Shown in pieces: positions 42,465-52,410 of a stretch of 64,000 nucleotides of DNA. Source of the DNA: Sphingomonadaceae bacterium. Its GTDB lineage: Bacteria; Pseudomonadota; Alphaproteobacteria; Sphingomonadales; Sphingomonadaceae. The stretch spans positions 1 through 64,000 of the forward strand of contig JAJUHA010000004.1 of the NCBI GenBank assembly GCA_029268145.1, given 5' to 3'. Numbering within the stretch: position 1 is the stretch's first letter; the number at the start of each line of letters is the position of its first letter. The notes under the pieces are model-generated. The model saw only the letters and a list, made by a program, of their open reading frames with translations. It did not search any database and was not told the DNA's origin. The position numbers were made by a program, and so were the translations under genes.

Positions 42465-43547
42465 ATGTCGCACAACAGCTTCGGCCATCTGTTCCGGTTC
42501 ACGACCTGGGGAGAGAGCCACGGGCCCGCCATCGGGGTGGTGGTGGACGGCTGCCCGCCCGGGCTGCCGCTGACCGAAGCGCACATCCAGCCCTTCCTCG
42601 ACCGTCGCCGGCCGGGCCAGTCGCGCTTCACCACGCAGCGGCAGGAGCCCGACGAGGTCGAGATCCTCTCCGGCACCTACGAGGGGCGGACGACGGGCAC
42701 CCCCATCTCGCTCCTCATCCGCAATGTCGACCAGCGCTCGAAGGACTATGCGGAGGTCGCCCGCGCCTACCGCCCCGGCCATGCCGACTTTGCCTATGAC
42801 GCCAAATATGGCCTGCGCGACCCGCGCGGCGGCGGGCGCGCCTCCGCGCGCGAAACCGCGGCCCGCGTTGCCGCCGGTGCCGTGGCGCGCCAGGTGCTGG
42901 GCGAGGGGGTGCGAATCTCGGCCTATCTGGTCGAGATGGGCGGGGACGCCATCGACCGCGCCCGCTTCGATCCTGCCGAAGTGGAGAGGAACCCCGTCTT
43001 CTGCCCCGACCCGGAGGCGGCGGCCCGCTGGCAGGCGAGACTCGATTCCGCGCGCAAGGCCGGCTCGTCGCTCGGCGCCATCGTCGAGGTGGTGGCGGAA
43101 GGCGTGCCGGCCGGCTGGGGAAGCCCGGTCTACATGAAGCTCGATTCGCAGCTGGCGGCGGCGATGATGGGGATCAACGCGGTCAAGGGTGTCGAGATCG
43201 GCGACGGATTCGCCGCCGCGCGCCTCAGCGGCGAGGAGAATGCCGACCGCATGCGCCCGGGCGGGGAAGGGGAGGGCCCGCGCTTCCTTTCCAACCACGC
43301 CGGCGGCACGGCGGGCGGGATCAGCACGGGCCAGCCGATCGTGGTGCGCCTGGCGCTCAAGCCCACCTCGTCCATCCTCACGCCGGTCGAGACCGTCACG
43401 CGTTCGGGCGAGGCGACCGAGATCGTGACGAAGGGCCGCCATGATCCCTGTGTGGGCATCCGCGCGGCGCCGGTTGCCGAGGCCATGATGGCGCTCGTGC
43501 TGGCCGACGCCAAGCTCATGCACCGCGGCCAGACCGGCCGCGGCTAG
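42465..43547 (+). CDS. aroC: chorismate synthase
   Basis: The protein has 360 residues. Conserved signatures are [20 protein letters not shown] near the N-terminus, then [37 protein letters not shown] with the catalytic His, and the [17 protein letters not shown] block. [17 protein letters not shown] is towards the C-terminus. It forms chorismate from EPSP with reduced FMN in the shikimate pathway. It is monocistronic, and rnpB follows. Confidence 0.97.
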   Translation: MSHNSFGHLFRFTTWGESHGPAIGVVVDGCPPGLPLTEAHIQPFLDRRRPGQSRFTTQRQEPDEVEILSGTYEGRTTGTPISLLIRNVDQRSKDYAEVARAYRPGHADFAYDAKYGLRDPRGGGRASARETAARVAAGAVARQVLGEGVRISAYLVEMGGDAIDRARFDPAEVERNPVFCPDPEAAARWQARLDSARKAGSSLGAIVEVVAEGVPAGWGSPVYMKLDSQLAAAMMGINAVKGVEIGDGFAAARLSGEENADRMRPGGEGEGPRFLSNHAGGTAGGISTGQPIVVRLALKPTSSILTPVETVTRSGEATEIVTKGRHDPCVGIRAAPVAEAMMALVLADAKLMHRGQTGRG

Positions 43548-43612
43548 CGCAGGCGCTGCCCCGTGGAGGGGGCCCGCCCTTGACCTTCGCGCTGCGGTGC
43601 CCGACATGGCGT

Positions 43613-43999
43613 GGGTGCCACATATCCGGGCGGCCGCTGCCTTCGGGCAGAGGAAAGTCCGGGCTCCACGGATCGGCGGTGGCGGGTAACACCCGCCGGG
43701 GGTGACCCCAGGGAAAGTGCCACAGAAAGCGAACCGCCGCCCGGCCCTCCGTGCAAGCGGGGGTGGCGGCAAGGGCGAACGGGTGCGGCAAGAGCGCACC
43801 GCGGCCCCGGCAACGGGGACGGCAGGGCAAACCCCACCGGGAGCAAGACCGAATAGGCACGCGCGCCCCCTGACGGGGGCACGGCCCGGTCCGGCCGGCG
43901 TGCGGGTTGGTCGCTCGAGGCGCGTGGCGACACGCGTCCCAGAGGAATGGTCGCCCCCCGACAGGGGACAGAACCCGGCTTACAGGATATGTGGCACCC
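43613..43999 (+). ncRNA. rnpB: RNase P RNA (class A)
   Basis: The bacterial class A RNase P RNA is recognised by AGAGGAAAGTCCGGGCTCC (43650s; P4/CR-I) paired later with ACAGAACCCGGCTTACA (CR-V). Other blocks are GGTAACACCCGCC, ACAGAAAGCGAACCGCC and the loop GCAAGACCGAATAGG. The ends form an unusually long P1: GGGTGCCACATATCC (43613-43627) pairs perfectly with 43985-43999. Exact ends can differ by a few bases. It occupies most of the 535-bp interval between aroC and ndk. The RNA cleaves the 5' leader of pre-tRNA. Confidence 0.96.
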
Positions 44000-44082
44000 T
44001 TGCCCTGCAGGCGCGGCGGCCTTGTGCATCGCACCATCGGCCGCTAGGGCGCCGCCCAACCCTCGTCAGCAGGACCGAAGCG

Positions 44083-44502
<420 letters not shown>

Positions 44503-44505
<3 letters not shown>

Positions 44506-44530
44506 AGGCGCACGGCGGAAGGCGAAGCCT
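44503..44530. repeat. 28-bp direct repeat, copy 1 (ndk 3' end)
   Basis: This 28-bp unit begins with the ndk TGA and matches 44616-44643 with one mismatch (a G/C at position 16). Between the copies stand two short hairpins, GCCCGC-TTT-GCGGGC and CCCGCG-AA-CGCGGG, around 44561-44595. The whole 206-bp gap to the HNH gene is G/C-rich, without a gene. It looks like a tandem intergenic element, with possible transcript termination or stability function. Confidence 0.6.
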
Positions 44531-44615
44531 TTTCGCCGAGACGCCGAAGCCCGGCCGGCGGGCCCGCTTTGCGGGCTTTGCCCGCGAACGCGGGCCCCGA
44601 CCGACGCCTCAGGCC

Positions 44616-44643
44616 TGAAGGCGCACGGCGCAAGGCGAAGCCT
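44616..44643. repeat. 28-bp direct repeat, copy 2
   Basis: This is the second copy of the unit at 44503-44530, 113 bp downstream. It lacks an open reading frame linked to ndk, so the second TGA-like start is not a stop codon in use. It is followed by further G/C-rich inverted repeats (CCGGCCGG at 44649-44656). Confidence 0.6.
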
Positions 44644-44711
44644 GGCCGCCGGCCGGCCCTCCGGCGAGCCTGCGGGCGAGCGCTTGCGCGCTCTCCGCAG
44701 CCGCCTTTGGG

Positions 44712-45296
44712 CTACGCCTCTAGCTCGACGTCCCAGTAGAGATAGTCCCGCCAGGTCTCGTGGCAGTAGTGGGGAGGGAAGGCCCGGCCATTCTCCTGCA
44801 GCTGGTGGCTGGTCGGCTGGAAGGGGCGCTGGCGCGGCAGCATGTGCGCCTCGGCCGGCGTGCGCCCGCCCTTCCTGAGGTTGCACGGCGCGCAGGCGGT
44901 CGTCACATTGGTCCAGGTCGTCCGCCCGCCATAGGCGCGCGGCACCACATGGTCGAAGGTCAGGTCCTCGCGGCTGCCGCAATACTGGCAGGTGAACCTG
45001 TCGCGCAGGAACAGGTTGAAGCGGGTGAAGGCCGGATTGGTCGACGGCCGCACATACTGCCGGAGCGCCACCACCGAGGGCAGGCGCATGGCGAAGCTCT
45101 GCGAGCGGATCTCCCGGTCATATTGCGCGACCACGTCGACGCGCTCGAGGAAGGCGGCCTTGATCGCATCCTGCCACGACCAGAGCGACAAGGGATAGTA
45201 GGACAGCGGCGTGTAATCCGCATTGAGCACGAGGGCCGGGCACGCCTCGGGAGAGATGTTGCGCTCGAGCCGTTCGAGAATGTCGGGGTGATACAT
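44712..45296 (-). CDS. HNH endonuclease domain protein
   Basis: This 194-residue protein carries the HNH core with zinc-binding cysteines: FTCQYCGSREDLTFDHVVPRA (CxxC then DH) and TNVTTACAPCNLRKGGRTPAEA (N, CxxC). The N-terminal half (CPALVLNADYTPLSYYPLSLW, DVVAQYDREIRS) is the conserved part of a broadly distributed housekeeping HNH family of unknown role, often seen in proteobacteria. The start at 45296 (MYHPD) has GGGAGG upstream. It does not look like a homing endonuclease, as no intron or intein surrounds it. Confidence 0.88.
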   Translation of the reverse strand: MYHPDILERLERNISPEACPALVLNADYTPLSYYPLSLWSWQDAIKAAFLERVDVVAQYDREIRSQSFAMRLPSVVALRQYVRPSTNPAFTRFNLFLRDRFTCQYCGSREDLTFDHVVPRAYGGRTTWTNVTTACAPCNLRKGGRTPAEAHMLPRQRPFQPTSHQLQENGRAFPPHYCHETWRDYLYWDVELEA

Positions 45297-45470
45297 GCCG
45301 CCACGGCCTCCCACCTGCCTTGACGCAGGGGAAGAAAACCGGCCCTATCGCACCTCGGGCAGGTGGCCTTCACCGCCTGCGCCGCCCCTATACCAGAGGC
45401 TGTATGTCGCCCATATGACAGCACCACATCTCGTAGGGGTCAAGGATGGTTTTTGTCGCGCCGTCCGGCC

Positions 45471-46304
45471 TTGAGCGAAGTCACCCGCTTCGCCCCGTCG
45501 CCGACCGGGCCGCTCCATCTCGGCCATGCCTTCGCCGCCGCGCAGGCCGCGCGCCATGGCGCCATGCGGCTGCGCATCGAGGACATCGACCGCAGCCGCT
45601 GCCGCCCCGAGCATGAGGCGGCCATCCACGCCGATCTCGCCTGGCTGGGCCTTGCTCCGGCCGCGCCGCCGCTTCGCCAGTCCGCGCGGCGCGCCACCCA
45701 CCGCGCGGCGCTCGAGGGCCTGCACGCGCGCGGCCTGCTCTACGCCTGCACCTGCACGCGCCAGCAGGTCGGCGCGGCGGTTGAGGCCGCGGCAGCGCCT
45801 CATGCCGGCGAAACCCTCGCCTATCCCGGCACCTGCCGGGGCCGCCCGCCGCCCGCCGATGGCACGCCCTTCGCCTGGCGGCTCGATCTTTCGGCAACCG
45901 GCCTTCCGATGGTGCAGCGGTGGGACGACGTCGCCGCGGGGCCTCGGGCCGGTCGCGCCGATGTCGCCGGCGATCCCATCCTCTGGCGGAAGGATGACTG
46001 GCCTGCCTATCACCTGGCCTGCGTGCTCGACGATGCGGAGCAGGGCATCACGCTCGTGACCCGTGGCCGCGACCTCGAGGCGGCGACCGCGCTCCAGCGC
46101 CTTCTCCAGCTGCTGCTCGGGCTTCCGGCACCGCGCTATCTCCACCACCGTCTCCTCCTGAACCGCGCGGGTCAGCGCCTCGCCAAGCGCGATCGCGCCG
46201 AGACACTGTCGTCCCTGCGCGCCGCCGGAGCGGACGGGCCGGGGCTCGCCCGGGCGCTCGCCGCGCTCGATCCCGCCGGTCCCGACCTCCATGTGACGCC
46301 CTGA
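45471..46304 (+). CDS. gluQ: glutamyl-Q tRNA(Asp) synthetase
   Basis: The protein has about 277 residues. N-terminal VTRFAPSPTGPLHLGHAFAA contains the HIGH motif. RLRIEDIDRSRCRPEH follows, then the zinc-binding YACTCTRQQ and YPGTCRG cysteines, and a KMSKS equivalent, QRLAKRDRAETL. The anticodon-binding domain of GluRS is absent, so it is GluQ-RS, which attaches glutamate to queuosine in tRNA-Asp. A TTG at 45471 gives the expected start (SEVTRFAPSP); TTG 45453 is an alternative. No strong ribosome-binding site is seen. Confidence 0.93.
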   Translation: MSEVTRFAPSPTGPLHLGHAFAAAQAARHGAMRLRIEDIDRSRCRPEHEAAIHADLAWLGLAPAAPPLRQSARRATHRAALEGLHARGLLYACTCTRQQVGAAVEAAAAPHAGETLAYPGTCRGRPPPADGTPFAWRLDLSATGLPMVQRWDDVAAGPRAGRADVAGDPILWRKDDWPAYHLACVLDDAEQGITLVTRGRDLEAATALQRLLQLLLGLPAPRYLHHRLLLNRAGQRLAKRDRAETLSSLRAAGADGPGLARALAALDPAGPDLHVTP

Positions 46305-46379
46305 ACGCGCTTGCGGCCTGCCACCTGCCGCGACCGTTCGGAGCGTGCATTCCCGGCGCGGCGCGCCTAGGGTTGGCGC

Positions 46380-46589
46380 ATGAACAGTCTGATCATCGCT
46401 CTCATCGTGGTCGCGGCCGCCGCGGTGGCGGTCACGCTGGTGCGCGGCATCCTCACCATGGCCTCGGGCAGGGATGTCTCGGGCGTGCGGTCCAACCGGC
46501 TGATGACCCTGCGCGTCGTGCTCCAGGCCGTGGCCGTCCTGCTGGTCGTCGCCCTCTTCCTCCTTTCCGGCCGCGGCGGCGGCAACTGA
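46380..46589 (+). CDS. small twin-transmembrane protein
   Basis: The 69-residue protein has two helices: LIIALIVVAAAAVAVTLVRGIL, and TLRVVLQAVAVLLVVALFLL. A short positively charged loop with SNRLMTLR lies between them. It resembles the HIG1-type twin-TM proteins found next to the cobalamin adenosyltransferase gene in sphingomonads; HIG1 proteins modulate respiratory complexes in mitochondria, but the bacterial role is unknown. Its stop is 11 bp before the adenosyltransferase start. Confidence 0.8.
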   Translation: MNSLIIALIVVAAAAVAVTLVRGILTMASGRDVSGVRSNRLMTLRVVLQAVAVLLVVALFLLSGRGGGN

Positions 46590-46600
46590 GGTCGGCCCCG

Positions 46601-47179
46601 ATGGTGAAGCTCAACCGCATCTACACCCGAACCGGAGACGACGGCACCACTGGGCTGGCCGACGGCTCGCGCCTGGCGAAGGACGCCGCCCGGGTTGCCG
46701 CCTACGGGAGCGTCGACGAGGCCAATTCGGCGATCGGCGTGGCGCTGCTCCACGCGACCGGCGCGCATCGCGACATGCTGCTGCGGATCCAGAACGATCT
46801 CTTCGATCTCGGTGCCGATCTTGCAACGCCGGGCGAGCCCGAGGGCTGGACCGCGCTGCGCATCGTCGAAGGCCAGGTCGCCCGGCTGGAAGCCGAGATC
46901 GACGCCATGAATGCCGATCTCGCGCCGCTCAACAGCTTCGTCCTCCCCGGCGGCACGGCGCTTGCCGCCCATCTCCATGTCGCCCGCACCGTCACCCGCC
47001 GGGCCGAGCGCGAGACGGTGACGGCCGCCGCCCAGAGCGAGATCAACCCGCTCGTCCTTCACTATCTCAACCGGCTTTCGGACCATCTCTTCGTCATGGC
47101 CCGCCACGCCAACCTCCCCGCCTCCGGCGGCGCGGGCGACGTGCTGTGGGTTCCTGCCGCCAACCGGGAGACGCGCTGA
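46601..47179 (+). CDS. cob(I)yrinic acid a,c-diamide adenosyltransferase (PduO type)
   Basis: The 192-residue protein has the ATR signature YTRTGDDGTTGLADGSRLAKD, GSVDEANSAIGVALLH, LFDLGADLATP and a C-terminal NRLSDHLFVMARHAN. It transfers adenosyl from ATP onto Co(I) corrinoids. PduO type, rather than CobA. No cobalamin riboswitch is visible upstream. The stop overlaps the M20 hydrolase ATG by one base (TGATG). A coenzyme-B12-dependent enzyme is not encoded nearby. Confidence 0.94.
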   Translation: MVKLNRIYTRTGDDGTTGLADGSRLAKDAARVAAYGSVDEANSAIGVALLHATGAHRDMLLRIQNDLFDLGADLATPGEPEGWTALRIVEGQVARLEAEIDAMNADLAPLNSFVLPGGTALAAHLHVARTVTRRAERETVTAAAQSEINPLVLHYLNRLSDHLFVMARHANLPASGGAGDVLWVPAANRETR

Positions 47180-48369
47180 TGCAGGATCTGATCGCCGCGG
47201 CGGATGCGCTGCTTCCCGACATGGTCGCGCTGCGCCGGGCCATCCACGCCGAGCCCGAGCTCGGCCTGTTCACGCCGCGCACGAGCGCGCGGGTCCGCGA
47301 AGCGCTCGTCGGCCTGCCGCTCGAGTGGCGGGACGGGCCTTCGACCACCGGCCTCGTCGCCACCCTGCGGGGCGGCGCCAATGGCCGCACCGTGCTGCTG
47401 CGCGGCGACATGGACGCGCTGCCGATGCCCGAAGACACCGGCCTGCCCTTCGCCAGCCAGGTCGAGGGCGTGATGCACGCCTGCGGCCATGACAGCCACA
47501 CGGCCATGCTGGTCGGCGCCGCGCGCCTGCTGTGCGGCATGCGCGAGCAGCTCGCCGGCACGGTCATGTTCATGTTCCAGCCCGGCGAGGAGGGCCATCA
47601 CGGCGCCCGCTTCATGCTGGCGGACGGCCTCATCGATCCGCTTCCCGACGCGGCCTTCGCCCTCCACGTCATGCCCAACGCCCCGCACGGCAGGGTCGGC
47701 GGGCGCGCCGGCCCGCTGCTCGCCTCCGCCGACATGATCGAGGTGACGGTCAGGGGGAAGGGCGGCCACGCCTCCATGCCGCACGACGCCGTCGATCCCG
47801 TCCCCATCGCCTGCGCGATCGTCACCGCCTTCCAGACCTTCGTGACGCGCGAGGTGCCCGTCGCCGACCCGGCGGTCGTCACCATCGGCCGGATCCAGGC
47901 TGGCACCACCAACAATGTCATCGCCGAGACGGCCGAGCTGCTCGGCACCATCCGCACCCTCTCGGCCCACCGCCGCGCCGCCGTGCAGCAGGGCCTGCGC
48001 CGGGTCGCCGAAGGCATCGCCGCCGCCCATGGCGCCCGCGCCGAGGTGCGCTTCACCGAGGGCTTCCCGGTCACCGTCTGCGACGCGCGCGCGGTCGCCT
48101 TCGGCCGCGCGACGGTCGAGGCCCTCTTCCCAGGCGCCTGGCAGGAGATGGCGCAGCCGGTGATGGGCGCCGAGGACTTCTCCTACGTGCTCGAGAAGGT
48201 GCCGGGGGCCATGTTCTTCCTCGGCGTCAGCGAGGAAGGCGCCGACTGGCGGCAGTGCTGCCCGCTCCATTCCAACCGCATGGTGCTCGACGAGCGCGTC
48301 ATGGCGCGCGGCGCTGCCCTGCACGCGGCGCTGGCCACCCGCTTCCTCGAGACCGGCTTCGCCTCCTGA
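47179..48369 (+). CDS. M20-family amidohydrolase (IAA-amino-acid/N-acyl amino acid hydrolase type)
   Basis: The 396-residue zinc-dependent peptidase/amidase has metal ligands in MHACGHDSHTAMLVG, QPGEEGHHGA and MGAEDFSYVL. Its dimerisation domain begins ASADMIEVTVRGKGGHASMP. The family includes hippurate hydrolases and indole-3-acetyl-amino-acid hydrolases; the substrate is not predictable. The start overlaps the preceding stop by one base. The C-terminal region (ADWRQCCPLHSNRM) is typical. Confidence 0.92.
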   Translation: MQDLIAAADALLPDMVALRRAIHAEPELGLFTPRTSARVREALVGLPLEWRDGPSTTGLVATLRGGANGRTVLLRGDMDALPMPEDTGLPFASQVEGVMHACGHDSHTAMLVGAARLLCGMREQLAGTVMFMFQPGEEGHHGARFMLADGLIDPLPDAAFALHVMPNAPHGRVGGRAGPLLASADMIEVTVRGKGGHASMPHDAVDPVPIACAIVTAFQTFVTREVPVADPAVVTIGRIQAGTTNNVIAETAELLGTIRTLSAHRRAAVQQGLRRVAEGIAAAHGARAEVRFTEGFPVTVCDARAVAFGRATVEALFPGAWQEMAQPVMGAEDFSYVLEKVPGAMFFLGVSEEGADWRQCCPLHSNRMVLDERVMARGAALHAALATRFLETGFAS

Positions 48370-48421
48370 GGGGCCGCAGCGGCCCGCAAGGGTCCGCCGA
48401 TGCCTTGGCTCCTGCGGCGCC

Positions 48422-49891
48422 TCAGATGGGCGGAATGGTCGAAAGATGCACCCCGACGGCGGCCCGCGCCCAGTCCGCGAAGGCCGCGTGGTAGGCCGCG
48501 CACTGCGGGTTCGGCTGGCCGCTGCCGCAGGCCATCGCCGTATCGATTGGCACCTGCTGGTTCATCCGGACCGCGCTGACGCCCACATAGGTGTTTCCGC
48601 GCGTCATGTGGGTGAGGAACACATAGTCGGTCTGGGCCTGGTTGAATCCGGTCTGGAAATCGCGGCGCGCGCCCTTGCGGTTGACCACGAACCCGTCGGG
48701 CCTGAAGAGCGGCAGCATGTAGGTGAAGGACGGATCGGCGACGAGGCCGGGAAGGGCGGCCATGAAGCCATATTCGAAGGCCTGCGAAACCTGCTGGATT
48801 TCCGCCTGGCGGGCCGCCGGGTCGGTTGCCGTTGCCCGGTAGGTCACGATGTTGAAGCCGACCGTCGGGGATACTGCCGCCACGCACCCCACTGGCCCGT
48901 TCACCAGCCGCGTGCCCTCCGGCAGCGCGATCGACGCTCCCGAAGCCTGGTCGACCCACAGGTCGAACCGGTCGGCCCCGCGGGGCCTCAGCGCAACGCC
49001 GACGGTCGCAAGCAGCTGCTGGAGGCCGCGCGGGTCGTCGGTGTCGCGGCCGAGCACCGACAGCGGCACCGTGCGCGAGCGGGCCAGCGTGAAGGTGCCG
49101 CAATTCGCCGATTGCAGCTGCGCCTGCGGCGCCTGGTCGGCGAAGGCAAGCGACGAGGGCCGCGACAGCGCCTGGAGCGAGGCGACGACCGGCGCCCTGG
49201 CCAGTTGCGGCAGGTAGGCGGCGCGAACCGCCCAGACCACTCCGCCGGCCCCGTCCTGGAGGCCGCCGGCCCCCACGGCGACCACGGTGCCTCCGGGTCC
49301 GACCAGCGGTGCGCCGGAATGGCCGGGCAGCAGATTGCCATCCAGGCGCACGATTCCGGTCTCGATCGACCAGGGGCCGTTGGCCTGGATCGTGGCCCGG
49401 ATCCGGTCCGGCAGCACGTGCCGCAGCTTCTGTCCGGGCTCGACATTGGTGGCATCGACCGTCAGCAGCTTGTCGGCCGGGGTGGGGGCGCCCAGCGCAT
49501 AGCCCACGGCTGCCACGCGCGCATGCACCGGCGGCAGCCGGGTCTCGATGACGACCGGCCTCTTGCCGCTCGGCTGGGCGAGGCGGAGCAGCAGCAGATC
49601 CTCGCGCACCAGCTCCCTTTCCGGGCTGGCCATGACCGAGGGCCGGCCGGGAAAGCGCACCCTGACCGTCTGGCAGCCGGCCACCACGTGCCGCGCAGTC
49701 ACCACCCGCGCCTCGTCGGGCCAGACGAAGGCCGTGCCCGAGCGCGCTCCGCTGCCGCTGCATCCGGTCGCCTCGACCTGGCCGACGTCCCTCAGCGCGG
49801 CCTGCACCTGCGCCGGGGTCGGGCCCTGGGCCTGGCCGGCGGCGGCCGCGAGCAGGACCGCCGTGGCCGCTGCCAGGCCGGCACGCGTCAC
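48422..49891 (-). CDS. secreted trypsin-like serine protease
   Basis: The protein has about 489 residues with a signal peptide (MTRAGLAAATAVLLAAAAGQAQG). The chymotrypsin-fold domain has catalytic His in VVTARHVVAGC, Asp in LVREDLLLLRL and Ser in NLLPGHSGAPLVG. The C-terminal ~230 residues are a separate domain without a match I recognise, containing four cysteines. It acts in the periplasm or outside. The GTG start at 49891 overlaps the membrane-protein stop (GTGA), so the two form a coupled pair. A GTG at 49906 is an alternative. Confidence 0.86.
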   Translation of the reverse strand: MTRAGLAAATAVLLAAAAGQAQGPTPAQVQAALRDVGQVEATGCSGSGARSGTAFVWPDEARVVTARHVVAGCQTVRVRFPGRPSVMASPERELVREDLLLLRLAQPSGKRPVVIETRLPPVHARVAAVGYALGAPTPADKLLTVDATNVEPGQKLRHVLPDRIRATIQANGPWSIETGIVRLDGNLLPGHSGAPLVGPGGTVVAVGAGGLQDGAGGVVWAVRAAYLPQLARAPVVASLQALSRPSSLAFADQAPQAQLQSANCGTFTLARSRTVPLSVLGRDTDDPRGLQQLLATVGVALRPRGADRFDLWVDQASGASIALPEGTRLVNGPVGCVAAVSPTVGFNIVTYRATATDPAARQAEIQQVSQAFEYGFMAALPGLVADPSFTYMLPLFRPDGFVVNRKGARRDFQTGFNQAQTDYVFLTHMTRGNTYVGVSAVRMNQQVPIDTAMACGSGQPNPQCAAYHAAFADWARAAVGVHLSTIPPI

Positions 49892-50565
49892 GGCCGCGCC
49901 CCGCACCCCAGCGCGTGGGCGGATTCGGCCAGCGCCTGCGCGTCGGCTTCGGGCAGGGTCGCGCCCAGCCTGCCGATGGTGGCCCAGGGCTCGCCGCGGC
50001 TGCGCATGTCCGCCAGCCGGTCGGCCACCGATGCGAACTGGTCCGCCTCCAGCGCGCCGCAGAGCTGCCTCTCGGCCTCGCTGAAGGCATAGGGGGAGGC
50101 TGGCGGCGCCGCCTCCGGCGTCTCGACTGCTGCGAGCGTGCCGAGCCGGAGCCCCAGATGCTCATAGGCGGCCAGCTCGAGTGCCCGCTCGCGCGGCATG
50201 CCGTCCACTGCGAACCGGTCCACCCGGTCGGCAAAGCTGGGCCCCAGGCTGCCGTGGGCGCGCAGCGCGATCCCGCCGGCCAGCGCGACCGCCATCACCG
50301 CTCCGAACCCGGCAAAGCGCGCCGCGGCCGTCTCTGTCGCCAGTCGCCCCTCGGCGCGCGCCACGCCAAAGAAGGCGACCAGCAGCGCCAGCAGCGACGC
50401 CGCCGCCGAGGCAATGACCGGCACCGCCGACAGGCCGAGCAGGAGCCCGACCAGTCCTCCGAGCGATGCTCCGGCAATGAGGTTCAGCCCCAGGCTGCCC
50501 TGCCGCGCGGCTTGGCCCTTCTCCGGAGACGGCGCGCTGCTGTCCCACTCTGCTGGCTCGGTCAT
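49888..50565 (-). CDS. hypothetical membrane protein coupled to the serine protease
   Basis: The 225-residue protein has an N-terminal cytoplasmic stretch and two to three helices (LGLNLIAGASLGGLVGLLLGL, VIASAAASLLALLVAFFGVA, AGFGAVMAVALAGGIAL). A C-terminal periplasmic or cytoplasmic helical domain follows (SEAERQLCGALEADQFASV). No family is recognised. Translation overlap with the protease suggests a partner, possibly an anchor or inhibitor; this is inference. The start at 50565 has AAGGGGA upstream. Confidence 0.7.
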   Translation of the reverse strand: MTEPAEWDSSAPSPEKGQAARQGSLGLNLIAGASLGGLVGLLLGLSAVPVIASAAASLLALLVAFFGVARAEGRLATETAAARFAGFGAVMAVALAGGIALRAHGSLGPSFADRVDRFAVDGMPRERALELAAYEHLGLRLGTLAAVETPEAAPPASPYAFSEAERQLCGALEADQFASVADRLADMRSRGEPWATIGRLGATLPEADAQALAESAHALGCGARP

Positions 50566-50708
50566 GACCGGCGTCCCCTTCGCCCTGCAGCTGTGCACCC
50601 TGCCATGCGGCTGCGCAAGGCCGCCATGCGGCCCCGAGGTTCGTTGACAGGGCGCCGCCCATTCCGCATGGCGAGGCGCCAGAGACAGAGCGTCCAGGGA
50701 GCCCCGCG

Positions 50709-51458
50709 ATGAAAGTTCTCGTGCCCGTCAAGCGGGTGGTCGACTACAATGTGAAGGTCCGGGTGAAGTCCGACCAGAGCGGGGTCGAGCTCGCCAACGT
50801 CAAGATGAGCATGAACCCGTTCGACGAGATCGCGGTCGAGGAAGCGGTGCGCCTGAAGGAGAAGGGCGTGGCCAGCGAGATCGTCGTGGTCTCGGTGGGT
50901 GTCCCGCAGTGCCAGGAAACCATCAGGACGGCGCTTGCCATGGGCGCCGACCGCGGCATCCTGGTCCAGACCGACGTGGTCACCGAGAGCCTGGGGGTTG
51001 CCAAGCTGCTGGCGAAGATCGCGGCAGAGGAGCAGCCCGGCCTCGTCATCCTCGGCAAGCAGGCCATCGACGATGACGCCAACCAGACCGGGCAGATGCT
51101 CGCCGCGCTGCTCGGCTGGCCGCAGGGCACCTTTGCCTCGAAGGTCGAGCCGGGCGAGGGCCATGTCGCCGTCACCCGGGAAGTCGACGGCGGCCTCGAG
51201 ACGGTGGAGCTGAAGCTTCCCGCCATCGTCACGACCGACCTTCGCCTCAACGAGCCGCGCTACGCCTCGCTCCCCAACATCATGAAGGCGAAGTCCAAGC
51301 CGATCGCGATGAAGACCCCGGCGGACTATGGCGTCGATCTCACGCCGCGGCTTGCCGTGCTCAAGGTGACCGAGCCGCCCAGGCGCTCGGCGGGGATCAA
51401 GGTGAAGACCGTCGACGAACTCGTCACCAAGCTGAAGGAAGCCGGAGCGATCGCATGA
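50709..51458 (+). CDS. etfB: electron transfer flavoprotein subunit beta
   Basis: The 249-residue protein begins [20 protein letters not shown], continues with [20 protein letters not shown], and has the AMP-binding [21 protein letters not shown] and [21 protein letters not shown]. It accepts electrons from acyl-CoA dehydrogenases and passes them to ETF-ubiquinone oxidoreductase. The stop overlaps the etfA start by four bases. Confidence 0.97.
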   Translation: MKVLVPVKRVVDYNVKVRVKSDQSGVELANVKMSMNPFDEIAVEEAVRLKEKGVASEIVVVSVGVPQCQETIRTALAMGADRGILVQTDVVTESLGVAKLLAKIAAEEQPGLVILGKQAIDDDANQTGQMLAALLGWPQGTFASKVEPGEGHVAVTREVDGGLETVELKLPAIVTTDLRLNEPRYASLPNIMKAKSKPIAMKTPADYGVDLTPRLAVLKVTEPPRRSAGIKVKTVDELVTKLKEAGAIA

Positions 51459-52399
51459 GCATCCTCGTCCTTGCCGAACACGACAATGCCCACCTGAAGG
51501 ACGCAACGCTCGCCGCCGTGACGGCGGCGCGCCAGCTCGCCGGCCACGCCGGGGGCGAGGTCCATCTGCTGGTGGCGGGCGAAGGCTGCCGCCCGGTCGC
51601 CGAAGCCGCAGCGAAGATCGAGGGCGTCGGGAAGGTGCTGCTGGCCGACGCGCCCGCCTATGGCCACGCGCTGCCCGAGAATGTGGCGCCCCTCGTCGCC
51701 GGGCTGATGGCCGGTTACGACGCCTTCGTCGCGCCGGCCACGTCGCGCGGGAAGAACATCGCCCCGCGGGTTGCCGCGCTGCTCGACGTGGCGCAGGTGT
51801 CGGACATCCTCTCGGTCGAGAGCGCCGACACCTTCACCCGCCCCATCTACGCAGGCAACGCGATTGCAACGGTGCGCTCGGCCGATGCGAAGAAGGTCAT
51901 CACCGTGCGGGGCACCGCCTTCGCCAAGGCGGCAGCGAGCGGCGGGAACGCGACCATCGAGGACGTCTCCGGCCCGGGAGACTCGGGCCTTTCCGCCTTC
52001 AGGGGTGCCGAGCTGACCGCCTCCGAGCGGCCCGAGCTGACCTCCGCCAAGATCATCGTCTCGGGCGGGCGCGCGCTCGGCTCGAGCGAGGCCTTCCACA
52101 CCACGATCGAGCCGCTCGCCGACAAGCTCGGCGCAGCCGTGGGCGCATCGCGCGCGGCGGTTGATGCCGGCTATGTCCCCAACGACTATCAGGTCGGCCA
52201 GACCGGCAAAATCGTCGCGCCCGAACTCTATGTCGCGGTCGGCATCTCCGGGGCCATCCAGCACCTCGCCGGCATGAAGGATTCGAAGATCATCGTCGCC
52301 ATCAACAAGGACGAGGAAGCGCCCATCTTCCAGGTGGCCGACTTCGGGCTGGTCGGCGATCTGTTCCAGATCGTCCCCGAGCTGACCGCCAGGCTCTGA
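51455..52399 (+). CDS. etfA: electron transfer flavoprotein subunit alpha
   Basis: The protein has 314 residues. The FAD-binding C-terminal domain has [53 protein letters not shown] and [19 protein letters not shown]. The N-terminal domain pairs with EtfB. It completes the ETF heterodimer serving beta-oxidation and related flavin dehydrogenases. The S1/P1 nuclease follows at 11 bp. Confidence 0.97.
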   Translation: MSILVLAEHDNAHLKDATLAAVTAARQLAGHAGGEVHLLVAGEGCRPVAEAAAKIEGVGKVLLADAPAYGHALPENVAPLVAGLMAGYDAFVAPATSRGKNIAPRVAALLDVAQVSDILSVESADTFTRPIYAGNAIATVRSADAKKVITVRGTAFAKAAASGGNATIEDVSGPGDSGLSAFRGAELTASERPELTSAKIIVSGGRALGSSEAFHTTIEPLADKLGAAVGASRAAVDAGYVPNDYQVGQTGKIVAPELYVAVGISGAIQHLAGMKDSKIIVAINKDEEAPIFQVADFGLVGDLFQIVPELTARL

Positions 52400-52410
52400 C
52401 GGAGCCGCGG

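Noticed and set aside
44712-45296. HNH protein as part of a mobile intron or restriction system
   Set aside because: No intron, intein, methylase or transposition signals flank it; the family is a widespread chromosomal one.
46305-46600. Cobalamin riboswitch before the adenosyltransferase
   Set aside because: No B12-box-like sequence or matching long leader is seen; the 5' space is filled by a small membrane protein gene.
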